Assembly (NCBI GenBank): GCA_910591455.2
Contig: OU342809.1
Coordinates: forward strand, 18,207,427 to 18,271,426
DNA: 64,000 nt
Direction of reading: 5' to 3'
Origin: Pholis gunnellus
Lineage: Eukaryota; Chordata; Actinopteri; Perciformes; Pholidae
In this document: positions 1-11,376 of the stretch, piece after piece
Numbering within the stretch: position 1 is the stretch's first letter
Layout of the letters: each line of letters begins with the position of its first letter
The notes under the pieces: model-generated
What the model saw: only the letters and a program-made list of their open reading frames with translations
The model's database searches: none
What the model was told of the DNA's origin: nothing
Made by a program: the position numbers and the translations under genes

Positions 1-562
1 TAAAATAAACAGAACAAAGAAGAAAGTCCTTTGTTGTGTTTTGATCAGAACATTGTCACATGCCACAGCAACAACATCCATTTTCAAGTGGCTTACTAAA
101 TAAGAGCTCTCAGCACCATTTTCAAATGAGGCCTAAAAACACATAACATCTCATTTTACTCCTTATGTTTAGTGTTTTTTAAAAATCACAATATTAAGTG
201 TGTAGAAACAGATATAAAACATGGTTGAAATAATCTTTGAAATAATGATCTTTCAAAATGCAAAGGCAGTATAATTTAGTATTTCTAAACGCCTGGACAT
301 TCCACTGTTGTAAACATTAACATAATAAACATGACCCATGACACTAATGTCATGGTGCCCTTTAATGACTAGTAATGGCAGCTTTACAACACACACAAAT
401 GGTTTTATAATAACCCGCACAAGAATATTACACTGAACATCATCAGGCTCACAACACCAGTAGTATGTCACATTTATCCACCAACCACAAAATAAATTAA
501 ACCAATATTGAACGTCTACCCCTGTATACCTGACATAAATGTTTGTTTGTGAAACGCTCCCG
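1..562. other. 3' flank of rxylt1
   Basis: AT-rich sequence after the rxylt1 stop codon on the minus strand. It should contain the 3' UTR, but I could not place a convincing polyadenylation signal. No other gene is seen. Confidence 0.5.
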
Positions 563-3500
563 TCAGCCGCTTTTGAAGAAAGTCTCCTCGATGACCTCAG
601 TGAACCTCTCCTTCATCTGCTGACGGAAGCTGGCGTACCACTCCAGCAGCCTCCTCCTCCTGTCCACCCTCTGCTCCTGGCTCATCGCTCTCTCCCTCTC
701 CAAGATGGCCGGCAGTTCTTTCCAGTCACTGATGAAGATGAAGGGTGCTCCTGCAGCTTTGAGCAGACGCAGTGGGGAGCCGGACCCGGCCGAGCAGGTC
801 CCAGGTGTCAGTACATCTTCCACCACGGGCACCGAGCCGTAGGAGCAGGCCTCGTAGATGCGGTAGCACTCCGTGTTGATTCCGACTGGGCAGAGAGTGA
901 GCTCGCTCTGAGTCAGAGCTGTCTGATAGCCTCTCAAGCTTTCCGCTGTCTCCTGAGGGAGCCACCTGAGGCAAGGAATAAGTGTAATTAATGTGCTAAA
1001 TATGTCGCAGCACTGTTCCAATCAGATGATTCCTATTGTAGATATCTCACCTCAACCCCATTTATAATTCAATAAGTAAAAAAAACGGCAACAAAAACAT
1101 TTAAAATATCGAAAGACATAAAAAGGTAGCTACCGATAACACCAGGGTTCCCTGGCAACATTAACAACAAACAAAACTCTTCTCAAACTGCATTACGTAC
1201 CACATACAGGAAGTCAGAGCATTTTATTTTTACCGCTGCCCTCTGTGTGCGCAGCAGCCCCTAAAATGTGTGGGTAAAGTTTGCAAACTACTTACATTTA
1301 AGTAAAGCATGTAACACAATTCCAGTATAAGTGATCCACAGTCCACATATCTGTGCAAAAATGAATTCTTAAGTTTAATAATATAAGGTCTAACCTCTTC
1401 AGCCTCTGTGATGTATTACTGTAAAAAGGGAGAGTTCACCTCAAGATGCTGTTTATCAATCTAGATTGTTTTGGTGTGAGCTGCCTGGTTTTAGAAATAG
1501 TGGCCGTAGAGATGTCGGCCATCTCTCCAATATAATGGAACTAGATACAACAATGCATTTGAAAACCTCAGCAGCAATGTCTCTTTCGAGAAATCATGAC
1601 CGGGTAACTCAAGATAATCCACTGACCTTGTTGTGAGCAGTTTGAAGTAGGAACTATGGTTGAAAAAAAATAATTTCTACATGAAACTGCTTACAACAAG
1701 GTCTGTGGATTTATATTGTACATGGTACTTAACTGTTAATGTTTATGCTTTGTTTCTCTGTTCTACTTTGCTGTCTTTAATGTCCTTGTTTTTATATTTC
1801 TCTTGTTTATTGTATATTCTATGTGTGTATGTACGATGAGAGCAATGTGTAACCGGAGTCAAATACAAATAAGGCTGATTATGATTATGATTCTGATTAT
1901 CTTGAGTTACCAGGTCATGATTTCTCAAAAGAGACATTGCTGTTGAGATTTTCAAATGTATTTTTTGGGGCGCTTTAAGCACCACCAGCCAAGTGACATA
2001 TAGTACCATTACATTTGAGAGAAGGCGGCTGATTTTTCCAAAATTAGGCAACTTGAACCAAAACAATCTAGACTGATTTAATCTCCTTGAATTTCACCAG
2101 AAAAGACCTTGAAAATAATGTCAAAGCCCTTGAATTTGATGTCTCAGTAAATGGGAGAACCCCAATGACTGTTAGCAAAAACAGTTGTATCATAAATAAT
2201 ATAAATGATTTGTTATGTTTAAAAAGATACAAAATAAATATCTCAGTGAAAGGTTCTTGTTATTCTCAATATCAATCTTTTTTTTTTAAACAAGTCAATA
2301 TATAAATAATATAGTCATTTAAAGAAAATAGAAAAAGTGATTTTAGGTCATATCAGTCCTAAACAATGACTTACTTCTCCCTGGCAGTGGTGATGCATTC
2401 CTTATCCAGACCAGATTGTTTCAGCACCTGCATAAGAGTTTCTCTGGATGAATTTTTGTAAACAGTTCCTAGGAAATTGCAGAGGTATGGCCTGTTGGAG
2501 GTAATCAGTTGGGCATTAGGCCTGATCATAGGAAACTGCCTGTATCTGCACAGAGACAAGCAAAACAGAGCAATATGTTAGACAAAGCTATTCATTTGAA
2601 AGTACAACCCGCAGTTTCATGTACTGATATTGAGTACACATACACTAACACACACACTGACACACACGAGTAAGAAATGACATACGTGGCGACACCAAGA
2701 GGCCACTGGAAGACATCCTTGTCGTTGACCCAGGGGCTGTCGTACACTAGAAACAGCAAGTCCACAAATCCACCATTTCTCTTTAGGTATGGGGCAATGA
2801 AGTCGTTGTTGCAGTGCTCATTCCCCAGCAGGACCACAGCCACGTGTGACACTGTGTGGGAATGTACCAGAGCTTGGACATGCTCCAGCCACCGTGTGGA
2901 GTAAGAGACCTTCTGCTGCTCGCGGCCATTCAGAACCAGAACCAGGCTGTTCATATCCACAGGGACATGACCCTGGACCACAGCAGGACCTGTGTAGAAA
3001 CTAAAGATGGAGAGGCAAGAGGGGAGGGCGAACAAGTCAATTTGATAGTTGTGTCTTCTGTGGTTTGTATATGATGTGGTGTGTTTCACAGAGATGCAAA
3101 AGCAGACTACATGCTTGGATTTGGCAGTTGTTAAGTCTCCCATGTTTAACTTGTTACCTGAAATCAATCTTCCCTGACTGCAGTTCTCCCTCTCGCCATT
3201 GTGCGATCTTGTCAGTAGGGTTGAGGGGTCCCTCTAAAATATGTTCCCAAAGGTAAATCCCTGAGGAGAAGAGAAGCGTTCACAGCCATTTACTACCAGA
3301 GTTCAAATGTCAACATGTAATTAGAAATGTAATACTTTCAATGTTTACACAACTTCTCCACATCCACACCATGTACAAAATAATACTATTTTGGTTGTTC
3401 TCATCATATAAGATCTGTGATGTTTATCAATGCATGACTGCACAATGTGAGTTAGAATTGTTGGCCATGTTGCAGGTGCTATACTGACATAAGGCCAAAG

Positions 3501-4451
3501 CTGTCAGAGGGAACCAGAGGATTTCTCCTCAGGCTGTTAGACTTTCTGCCGGTTTTCATCAAACAACTCTAACTCTTTTATATGATGTTCAGTTTGAATC
3601 CTGTATTCCTTTATACATAACACTCAGACTGTACTGTCTATTTGTTATGTTGTATTGCCTCGTTTCTGTATTTCTTGCCCCTCATCTACACTGAGTTATC
3701 ATTCTGTTCCACCGTATAATTGAATAAATGACAATACAAATGTTGAAATTAACACAACCAGAGGCCAATGAAAATCATCGATCAAAAGACTTGAAAAACA
3801 ATATTTTCAAATTTGTATCTAATTCAATATAAAGGGAAACTATTTTTTAAATCATCTGTAGTTGTAAGAATGAAAATGGCACTGTGATGTCACACAATTG
3901 TCATTTCACGCCCACATCCCACCACAGACCTTCTCTGCAGGCTGTGACAGACAGATTATATAATGCCACGACTTACCTATGGCAGCTTTACCCCAGATTT
4001 GTACCCTGTATCTTTTGGGTTTGTTCTTGTCAATTCGACCCAGGTGCTGTTTGAAAGCCTCCCTCTTTTTGGTCAGAGCAGAGTTGTAGTCCACCTGTTC
4101 ATCCTCCCACGGATTCCAATCACGAGCTAGGAATGGAGCAACAGCACCGCCATCTCTGACGCCACCTGCAAACACAACACACAATTTTCATTATAGCTTA
4201 TAGGCACACACTTCCTCCATCTTAGTTACCATACAAACGAAACGAGGTTCTAACAGTGTATTTGCAATCGGGACTAGATAACGGTTGCGCTAAGTGTAAT
4301 TACCCGAGAGTGCCCCCGTCTCTTTCTTCACCACCCTGTGAACACGGGAGATGACTTTGGTGCTGAAGAAGACATTATATGCAGCATAGAGTGAAAATGC
4401 TACATATGCAAAAATAATTAGCAGGAATAGCTTCCTTTTTGGTATTTTCAT
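563..4451 (-). CDS. rxylt1: Ribitol-5-phosphate xylosyltransferase 1 (TMEM5), six coding exons
   Basis: Family role (known): a Golgi type II membrane enzyme that transfers xylose from UDP-xylose to ribitol-5-phosphate on the O-mannosyl glycan of alpha-dystroglycan, next to FKTN and FKRP. Coding exons read on the minus strand: 4304-4451, 3977-4165, 3158-3260, 2686-3000, 2375-2545, 563-965. All junctions are GT/AG and the sum, 1329 nt, stays in frame and gives 442 aa, close to human RXYLT1 (443). A short basic N-terminus precedes a membrane anchor at about residues 6-23. Recognisable family blocks are WEHILEGPLNPTD, VVLLGNEHCNN, KRNGGFVDLLFLVYDSPW, PYLCNFLGT and the exostosin-like CPVGINTECYRIYEACSYG. 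The start is the only ATG before the anchor. The exon-4 acceptor at 3000/3001 was chosen over a nearer AG (2990/2991) because only it keeps the frame and gives the conserved SFYTGPAV. The gene looks intact; introns hold small repeats. Confidence 0.95.
1458..2075. mobile_element. Inverted-repeat (MITE-like) element in the last rxylt1 intron
   Basis: Both ends carry the motif CTAGATTGTTTTGG in opposite orientation (about 1460 and 2074). The arms remain similar inwards through AGAAATCATGACC and GTAACTCAAGATAAT. A second, inner inverted repeat around CCTTGTTGT lies at about 1625-1710. There is no coding sequence. This is the structure of a non-autonomous DNA transposon; the family is not assigned. 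Confidence 0.65.
3470..3760 (+). other. Possible retrotransposon 3' tail in rxylt1 intron 2
   Basis: Noncoding sequence that ends in a run resembling a non-LTR retrotransposon 3' end: TTGAATAAATGACAATAC. No open frame or target duplication was found, so this is a weak call. The rest of this intron (3261-3976) shows nothing else. Confidence 0.25.
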
Positions 4452-4881
4452 TTTTATTGTATTTTACTCTCTCAGGTTACCATTGTGTAGCTCCTCTCCA
4501 TATTTTGTGTGAGGACCCTTGTTTACATCATGAGGACCCCTAGATACAGCTGCCTTAGAAAAATGCCTGTACCGAAACAGCCGTTATTTTAAATGATTGT
4601 AGGATTTCAGCCACGTTAGTCAAAACTGTTTATATATGTCAACACTGAATATATAACATGTAATTATGGCTTCATTTAATAAATGTAAAATAATAGAATT
4701 ACTCAATATATAAGATAAAAACGAAAGGGACACTTCGGTCAGACCGAACTTAATGCGGAACGTTGAGAGGGCGGAGGGAGTTTCTGGTAAAGCACATCAG
4801 CGAGGTGCACGTAAGATTTTTACTGGCAAGGTCGTGTCGTGTCCGCAGTTTCGGCGTGGAAGTCCCTTATTCTGGGCAAAG
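4452..4881. promoter_or_regulatory. Head-to-head intergenic region, candidate shared promoter of rxylt1 and uqcrfs1
   Basis: The start codons of rxylt1 (minus, 4451) and uqcrfs1 (plus, 4882) are only 430 bp apart and point away from each other. The uqcrfs1 side is GC-richer (GAGAGGGCGGAGG near 4765) and the middle is AT-rich. No TATA box is clearly placed for either gene. A bidirectional promoter is inferred from the spacing alone. Confidence 0.5.
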
Positions 4882-7800
4882 ATGTTGTCCATGTCCGCTC
4901 GTGCCGGGGCTCTTTCCCCTTACTTGCAGGCGACAAAACAGACAGTTAAAAGCCTGCGGTCCTCTGCTGCCAAGGACTTGGTGCCTTCTGCTGGTAAGGA
5001 CGACTTGTGGCTATATAACGTTGGATGTAACGGGCGGAGTTTGTGGTGGTACTGATGTGACGATGCAACTCAATATACTGACTTCAAACTGATTAATTAA
5101 CATGTTCATTTTAACAGCGTGTACATTTTATGCTTATCTATTTTATTGCCGTTCATGTCTCCAAACTAACGCTAGTACTGATAACTTGCTCTGACCAGCT
5201 GTAAATAGCTTTGTTGTAACTGACATCTGTAACCTGACAGAAGGTCAACTATGGTTAAAAAGTCTGACGTATATAAAAAAACACGAACGTTACTTTACAC
5301 CAGTTACAGCGATGACATCGATCTTGACGTGTGACCCTGTACTGTATTTATGTTTAGCTTTCACACGCCAATACAGGTGAAAGGTCTCTTGTGTTACATA
5401 ATACGTGTATTACTGGTTATTGTGCAGAAGAAAAAAAACTAATCTACAGATAGTTTGATTATTCAGTTCGGGTTTTATTGCCTCCAATTTAACAATTATT
5501 TTCTATGCGTCGGTTAACGGACTGATAGAAACATTGTTACGTGATCGACAGAAAAAAAACAAAAATTCACTGGTTCCAGCTCATCAGATGTGAATATGTG
5601 CTGGTTTTCAGTGATGGCAACCTGAATATCTCCAGGTTGGACTGAAATAAGCAATTGTTAGTATCAGCTAGACCAGTGGTTCTCAAACTGTGAGGCGCGC
5701 CCCTCTAGTGGGGCGCAGCGGTATTGCAGGTGGGGCGCGAGGGGAAATGCTGAATTTTATTCATACCTGCAAACTTGTCGCTTTTCGGCGAAATTCGCCG
5801 TTCATCCACGTGAATCGTGTAGATCCGTAGAGGTTTTTTTTTTTTTGGGGGGGGGTCAACTGGCCAGCCAGCGTTTCTCAGGTTGGAGTGAGACGAGGAG
5901 AAAAGGTGACGTAGTGATCTTCACAATAAAACATCTTTGATGTGTCGAGTCTTGGCCAATCAGCGTTACGATGTCTACAGCGTCTTTCCCTCCGTTACAG
6001 TTTAAGTTCCGTTATGTTCCGTTACAGTTCAGACTTGCTGGGTTAAGTTAACGTCCACTGCATGCGGAACTCTGTGGACTGTTAACGTTCGTCATTATCG
6101 CGATTTAGGAGGAAAAAACGTAACGTGATGAAACATGCAGCCCCCCGTGTTCCGGTTCAGTTCACGCGGTCACTCGTTAACGTTAAACCGGAACACGGAT
6201 CTGGTTGCAGGTTGTTTGTTTTAACTTAAAGTTAAAACAAAACATGAACGAAACATGAGGCCCAGATACTGATGAGATGATGAGGTCAAAGAGCTTCAGG
6301 GAGAGGAGGCTGTTTGTGTAGCGCAGCTTGACGCAGGGCTGAGATGTGAAGGAGCTGGGCCTGGATAAAGGTGGAGCTGTGTCTGGATAAAGGTGGAGCT
6401 GTGTCTGGATAAAGGTGGAGCTGGGTCTGGATAAAGGTGGAGGTCTAAACAGACGTGAGTACAGCTTCCTGCTGTCACAGTGTTTTAAAGACATTGATAA
6501 GGCAGAGTATAATAAATGCAGCCTCTGCTCCAATGAGATGAACTACAGCAACAAGGGCTCACATGCCCTCTCATCGCACTGACAGACACTGTTCACTGTA
6601 CTGACCACAGCCAGAGTACTAACAGTCCCACATGCAGTTAAATCACAGCTATTATTTTACTCTTGATAAGCTACCTTAGCCAGAGTAGATTATCATTTTA
6701 ATTTAAATAATTGAACTGGATTGAATGCATATTAATTGCAAATAGAAGATAGCCACAATTCTAACAGCTGTACAGTAACAGTAGAAGTTAATATGAAGCC
6801 ATACAGTAATGAAATCTAATCACTTTATTTGTACAGGTGATGGTTCTCGCTACTCTTGCTATCTTTGTTTTTATATGACTAAAACTTTTAAAGGTTAATA
6901 ATAATAATAGAGCTGAAATACTGATTAATAACTGAATAATAAATTAGTTTTTTGCTTAAAGTAAATGTTTTATCACTTAATTTTCTTCTCCGAGTACACC
7001 AGCATGCTACATTTTAAAGCTCATATTTAAAATAAAATTCTCCAGGTATGTGTGAGCATATGGCGTCACAAAATGTTATTTCAATAATAGTTCAACATGG
7101 ACCATTTTGTTACAATTTTGTTGGGGCGGTGGGGCATGAAAATGTTTCTTCCTCCAAAGTGGGGCGTGACAGAAAAAAGCTTGAGAACCACTGAGCTAGA
7201 CTGACAGTATCATGATTTGTAGATCTAGACCTGATCAGATCTGATGTGCTGTATTGTACTTGGGGGAAGCAATCACGATTGATGAGACAATTAAAAAAAT
7301 AGATCACTCTCAACATGTTCAAAACCAACGTGCTAGACAATGGGCGTCATTCGATTCTTCAACCCTGCACAAACTTCATGCATGTCAAGGAGACACAGCA
7401 GAGCGTTAGCAGGCCTGACAAGATGACAAAGAGGATGCTGGGTGACACAGTGTTCAATCGAACTGAGCACGACAACAAACTGGCTCCATCAATAGAAGAC
7501 CTTATCTTCTTAAAGATAGTGGACACAAATGTCTACAGGGATGACACTAACAGTTGGGTCGCCCCACTGCCATTTAAAGAACCATGCCAGCTGCTACCGA
7601 ACAACAGGGCACAGGTAGTAAACCGGTTCGCATCCCTACAACGAACCTTGAAAAGGAAACCTCGTGCAGGAACAGTATGTGGCATTCATGGAGAAAATCT
7701 TTGCTAATGGACATGCCGAGGTAGCACCGTCACTGAGAGAAGATGAGGAGTGCTGGTATCTCCCTACGTTTGGGGTCCACCACCCACAAAAACCCAATCA

Positions 7801-10800
7801 GATCAGGGTGGTCTTCGACTCCAGTGCCCAATACTTTGGCGTCTCCCTCAATGACGTGCTGCTCACTGGTCCCGATCTCAACAACTCCTTCCTTGGTGTC
7901 CTGCTACGCTTCCGGAAAGCGAGAGTTGCAATTATTGCGGACATCCAGCAGATGTTTTATTGTTTCTTGGTGCATGAAGACCACTGCAACTTTCTTCATT
8001 TTTTATGGTACAAGGACAATGACATCAATAAGGAAGTTGTTGAATACAGGATGAAGGTCCACGTCTTAGGCAACGCACCATCTCCCGCTGTGGCTATCTA
8101 CGGGCTATGAAGGGCCATCAGAGAAGGTGCAAAGGAGCATGATGCTGATACTGTCAAGTTTGTGGAAAGGCACTTTTATGTGGACGATGGCTTGGTTTCC
8201 CTACCATCTGAAGCGGAGGCAATCGACTTGCTTCAACGAACGCAAGCATCACTCGCTGAATCAAACCTCCGCTTACACAAGTTTGCATCAAACTGTCAGG
8301 AAGTTATGGAGGCTTGAGCTTTGTGCCGCCGTCTTAGCAGAGATGGCCGATCTCATTAAAGACGAACTAGACCTAAAGTTGGATGCCACCAAGTTCTATA
8401 CGGACAGCAAAGTAGTGCTCTGCTATATCTGTAACGAGTCAAAACGATTCTATGCATATGTCCACAATAGAGTTCAACGCATCCGTCAATCGTCAAAGCC
8501 TGAACAATGGTGTTATGTACGTACAGAGGAAAACCCTGCCGACCATGCATCAAGATCTTTACCAGCATCCCGCCTCGTACAAACCTCTTGGTTCACTGGA
8601 CCCTCCTTCTTGCATCAGCCATCTACAGAGGAAACAAACAAATGTTAAGCTCCTTGCACCTGAAAGAGACTCCGAAATCCGACCACAAATACAAACCTGT
8701 GCTACTTGCCTGGAAGAACCAATACCAACCTCTGCCCGCTTCCAGCACTTCTCCACCTTTGCATCTCTAGTAAGAGGAGTAGCATTTCTGGTTCACATGG
8801 CAAGATCCTTCCAACACTTGAATCAAACCAGCAAATGCAAAGGTTGGCACACATGCAACTTACCTCGTACTCCAGAGGAATTGGACCAAGCACGGAATGT
8901 TATCCTTAAAGCCACACAAAAGGAAGTTTTTGCGAAAGACCTGACGGCTCTCCGAGTCAACAAAACAGTATCCAAAAACAGAGCCTTGTTGAAACTCGGT
9001 CCAAATTTGGAGGACAATCTCATCTGCGTTCGAGGCCGGCTAAAGCACTCCAACCTAGCAACTGCAGAAAAGAACCCAATAATCCTACCCAAAGATAACC
9101 ACATCGCCCTACTCCTCACCTGACATCACCATGAGCAGGTGAAACATCAGGGTCGTCACCTGACAGAAGGAGCGATCAGGGCAGCAGGACTGTGGATCTT
9201 GGGAGGCAAGATGTTAATCAATTCAGTACTCCACAAATGCATAATCTGCCGCAAGCTGCATGGAAAACTGGAAGAACGCATGGCAGACCTGCCATCCGAG
9301 CATCTCAAAACTTGTCCTCCTTTTACATATGTGGGGCTCGGTGTATTTGGACCTTGGTCTGTCACAACCAGACGCACCAGAGGAGGACATGCAGAGAGTA
9401 AGTGATGGGCAATTATGTTTTGCTGTATGAGTTCAAGGGCTGTACACTTCGAGATAATCAAGTCTTTAGACACATCCAGCTTGCATAAACAACGGACCCA
9501 GACAAACCGTTCATACTCTCGCCAGCAATGCTTCTTACACAAAAGACAGGAGTTCCACCTCCACCTGGAGATTTCTCATACATGGACCTGTACACAAAGC
9601 AACAGAGACAGGTCCAGGCTCTAGCCAACCAGTTCTGGACTCGCTGGAGCCGTGAATACTTGCCTACCTTACAACACAGACAGAAGTGTACGGTGCCACG
9701 TAGAAACCTTCAAGTCGGCGATCTAGTTCTCCTCAGGGACAAGCAGACTGCCCGCAACTGCTGGCCTATGGCGAGTATCGCTGCAACGTTCCCTGGAAAG
9801 GATGGACATGTAAGAAAGGTCGAGGTGAAGACGACTGACAAGGGCAGTGTCAAGACTTTTCTTAGACCGATTACAGAAATTGTTCTACTTTTACCCAAGG
9901 ACTGATTTTGAATATTGAATGTTCTTGAATCCTGCAAACTTGTAGTGACCTCACATAGGTCAGACGGGGAGTGTGTTGCCTTTTAAAGGCATTTCTACTT
10001 TGTTTAGATAATTTGTTTATGCTCATTACAAGACGAACAGATGGTTATTGTAATGTTGTCTTTCCGTTCACGTCATGATATTACTTCCGGTTTTGATAGC
10101 TTCGTTGGTTGTAGTCAAACGAGACAGAGCAGCATGCTCAGAGGAGTAATCTGCATGCATCCACCTGGAAGCGTTACTTTACTTGACATTGGACATAGTG
10201 GGCATTTTATATTGGTAAAGATTTGGTTTGATGGGTCACTTAAATAGGTTTGTATTATATGCAAGTTTGGAACAATGCCAGTGGTTTTTATGAATGCGTG
10301 TTGATGCACAAATGATCTATGTATGTTTGTATTTACAATCTGACTGAATATTTTGTATTGTTTGTATTTTTAGTTTTCACCACATGTTAAAGGAACAGAG
10401 TGACAGTAAAAAGGGTGTAAATTACAACAACTCTGTCTTTATTGACTGTGGTTTAGCTCTGTTTAAATCAGAGTTTCGACACACTGAACGAGAACACTAC
10501 AATAACGACTAATGCATAGGCATACAATATATTAATCACTATACATTTAATCCAAAATGTTTATTTATAAATGTCCTTATCATTCAAATTATGATCAATT
10601 ATTCGAGTCATTATATCTACTGGTAATTGAGCCTTAAATATGAAGACACAGTGTGACAGAAGCATTACTTTAAATGTTGTTTTTTTTGTAAGATACCAAA
10701 TAATTTACAATTTGCCCATTAACTGCTCGTGTCTTTAAAAACTGCATCTTGTGTTTCTTCTCCAGCTCCTGGGGGGATTCGCCTTGCCCACACAGATATC

Positions 10801-11376
10801 AAGATTCCTGACTTCACAGACTACCGTCGCCCCGAGGTTACGGACCCCAACAAGTCCTCCCAGGAGAGCAGCGAGGCGAGAAGGTCCTTCTCTTACCTCG
10901 TCACTGGAGCGACCACTGTGGTTGGTGTGTATGCCGCCAAGACAGTGGTCACCCAGTTTGTCTCCTCAATGAGCGCATCAGCAGATGTCCTGGCCTTATC
11001 CAAGATTGAGATCAAGCTCGCTGACATCCCTGAAGGCAAAAACATGACCTTCAAGTGGAGAGGAAAGCCCCTGTTTGTCCGTCACCGCACAGAGAAGGAA
11101 ATCGCAACAGAGGAGGGTGTGAATCTGGCGGAGCTTCGTGACCCCCAGCATGACAAGGATAGAGTGATTAACCCCCGCTGGGTCATCGTCCTCGGTGTGT
11201 GCACCCATCTGGGTTGTGTGCCCATCGCCAATGCCGGAGACTTCGGAGGCTACTACTGTCCGTGCCATGGCTCCCACTACGATGCTTCAGGAAGGATAAG
11301 AAAGGGACCTGCTCCTCTAAACCTGGAGGTTCCCTTCTATGAGTTCCCTGAGGAGGACGTAGTCATAGTGGGATAA
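4882..11376 (+). CDS. uqcrfs1: Rieske iron-sulfur subunit of cytochrome bc1 complex (complex III), two exons
   Basis: Family role (known): carries the 2Fe-2S cluster that passes electrons from ubiquinol to cytochrome c1 in the mitochondrial inner membrane. Exon 1 is 4882-4993 (donor GTAAGG) and exon 2 is 10766-11376 (acceptor TTCTTCTCCAG). The joined frame is 723 nt, 240 aa. Exon 1 starts with a basic, Ser/Ala-rich mitochondrial presequence (MLSMSARAGALSPYLQ). Exon 2 holds the membrane anchor (about YLVTGATTVVGVYAA), the hinge SMSASADVLA, and the cluster motifs CTHLGC (residues 183-188) and CPCHGSH (202-208), with the iron-ligand Cys and His residues and the disulfide cysteines all present. 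The family is usually about 270 aa; the roughly 30 residues missing here all fall in the presequence between the two exons, so an exon may be missed or lost. The 5.8-kb intron holds a nested hAT and a BEL/Pao element. Confidence 0.88.
5762..7050 (+). mobile_element. Second hAT-like element (hATb) nested in the first
   Basis: It begins CATACCTGCAAACTTGTCGC and ends GGTATG. The same element sits, in the opposite orientation, in the intron of all five zinc-finger genes of this window. It encodes only the BED zinc-finger start of a transposase: CSLCSNEMNYSNKGSHAL can be read at about 6515-6570, ending in a stop at about 6580. It is therefore an internally deleted, non-autonomous copy. No target duplication could be matched here, so the exact ends are approximate. 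Confidence 0.65.
6361..6444 (+). repeat. 22-bp minisatellite inside the BED exon remnant
   Basis: Nearly four tandem copies of a 22-bp unit starting CTGGATAAAGGTGGAGCTG. The other hATb copies in the window have a single unit here (it encodes GLDKGG), so this is a local expansion; it also breaks the reading frame. Confidence 0.85.
7303..9904 (+). pseudogene. Decayed BEL/Pao LTR retrotransposon polyprotein
   Basis: Fragments in order along the plus strand: the reverse-transcriptase entry block SWVAPLPFKEPCQLLPNNR (about 7555), RT core IRVVFDSSAQ and LNDVLLTGPDLNNS, the active-site region HFYVDDGLV (about 8173), RNase H with YTDSKVVLCYI (about 8400), the integrase zinc-binding start (GRHLTEGAIRAAGLW, about 9150), part of the integrase core (SSRAVHFEIIKSLDTSS, about 9425), and the C-terminal domain with VGDLVLLRD (about 9715). 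These lie in several frames with frameshifts near 7664 and 8110-8160, a deletion between RT and RNase H, and a large deletion in the integrase core. Gag, protease and the 5' LTR are absent. The element is dead and sits in uqcrfs1 intron 1. Confidence 0.88.
9974..10496 (+). mobile_element. Probable 3' LTR of the BEL/Pao element
   Basis: It follows the polyprotein stop by about 70 bp and a purine-rich tract (CAGACGGGGAG). It starts TGTTGCC and ends near GAGAACA; the sequence resumes similarity to the duplicated intron (ATAACGACTAATG) directly afterwards. There is no 5' LTR to compare with, so both ends are approximate. Confidence 0.55.

Larger units (their letters stand above)
5674..7193 (+). 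mobile_element. hAT transposon with intact 8-bp target-site duplication, in uqcrfs1 intron 1
   Basis: The ends are the inverted repeats CAGTGGTTCTCAAAC and its counterpart ending GTTGAG/CTTGAGAACCACTG. They are flanked by the identical 8-bp duplication AGCTAGAC at 5666-5673 and 7194-7201, which is diagnostic for hAT. The matching unoccupied site, a single AGCTAGAC, is at 43618-43625 in the duplicated copy of this intron. The outer parts (about 85 and 140 bp) are noncoding and GC-rich on the left. Most of the interior is a second element, annotated separately. Confidence 0.93.

Noticed and set aside
539..991. 150-residue plus-strand open frame
   Set aside because: Antisense of the last rxylt1 exon.
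6183..6533. 116-residue minus-strand frame with a PPLSRPSS repeat
   Set aside because: Produced by the 22-bp minisatellite and antisense to the BED remnant.
10996..11277. 93-residue minus-strand frame, repeated at 27779 and 44079
   Set aside because: Antisense of the Rieske exon; conserved only because the exon is.
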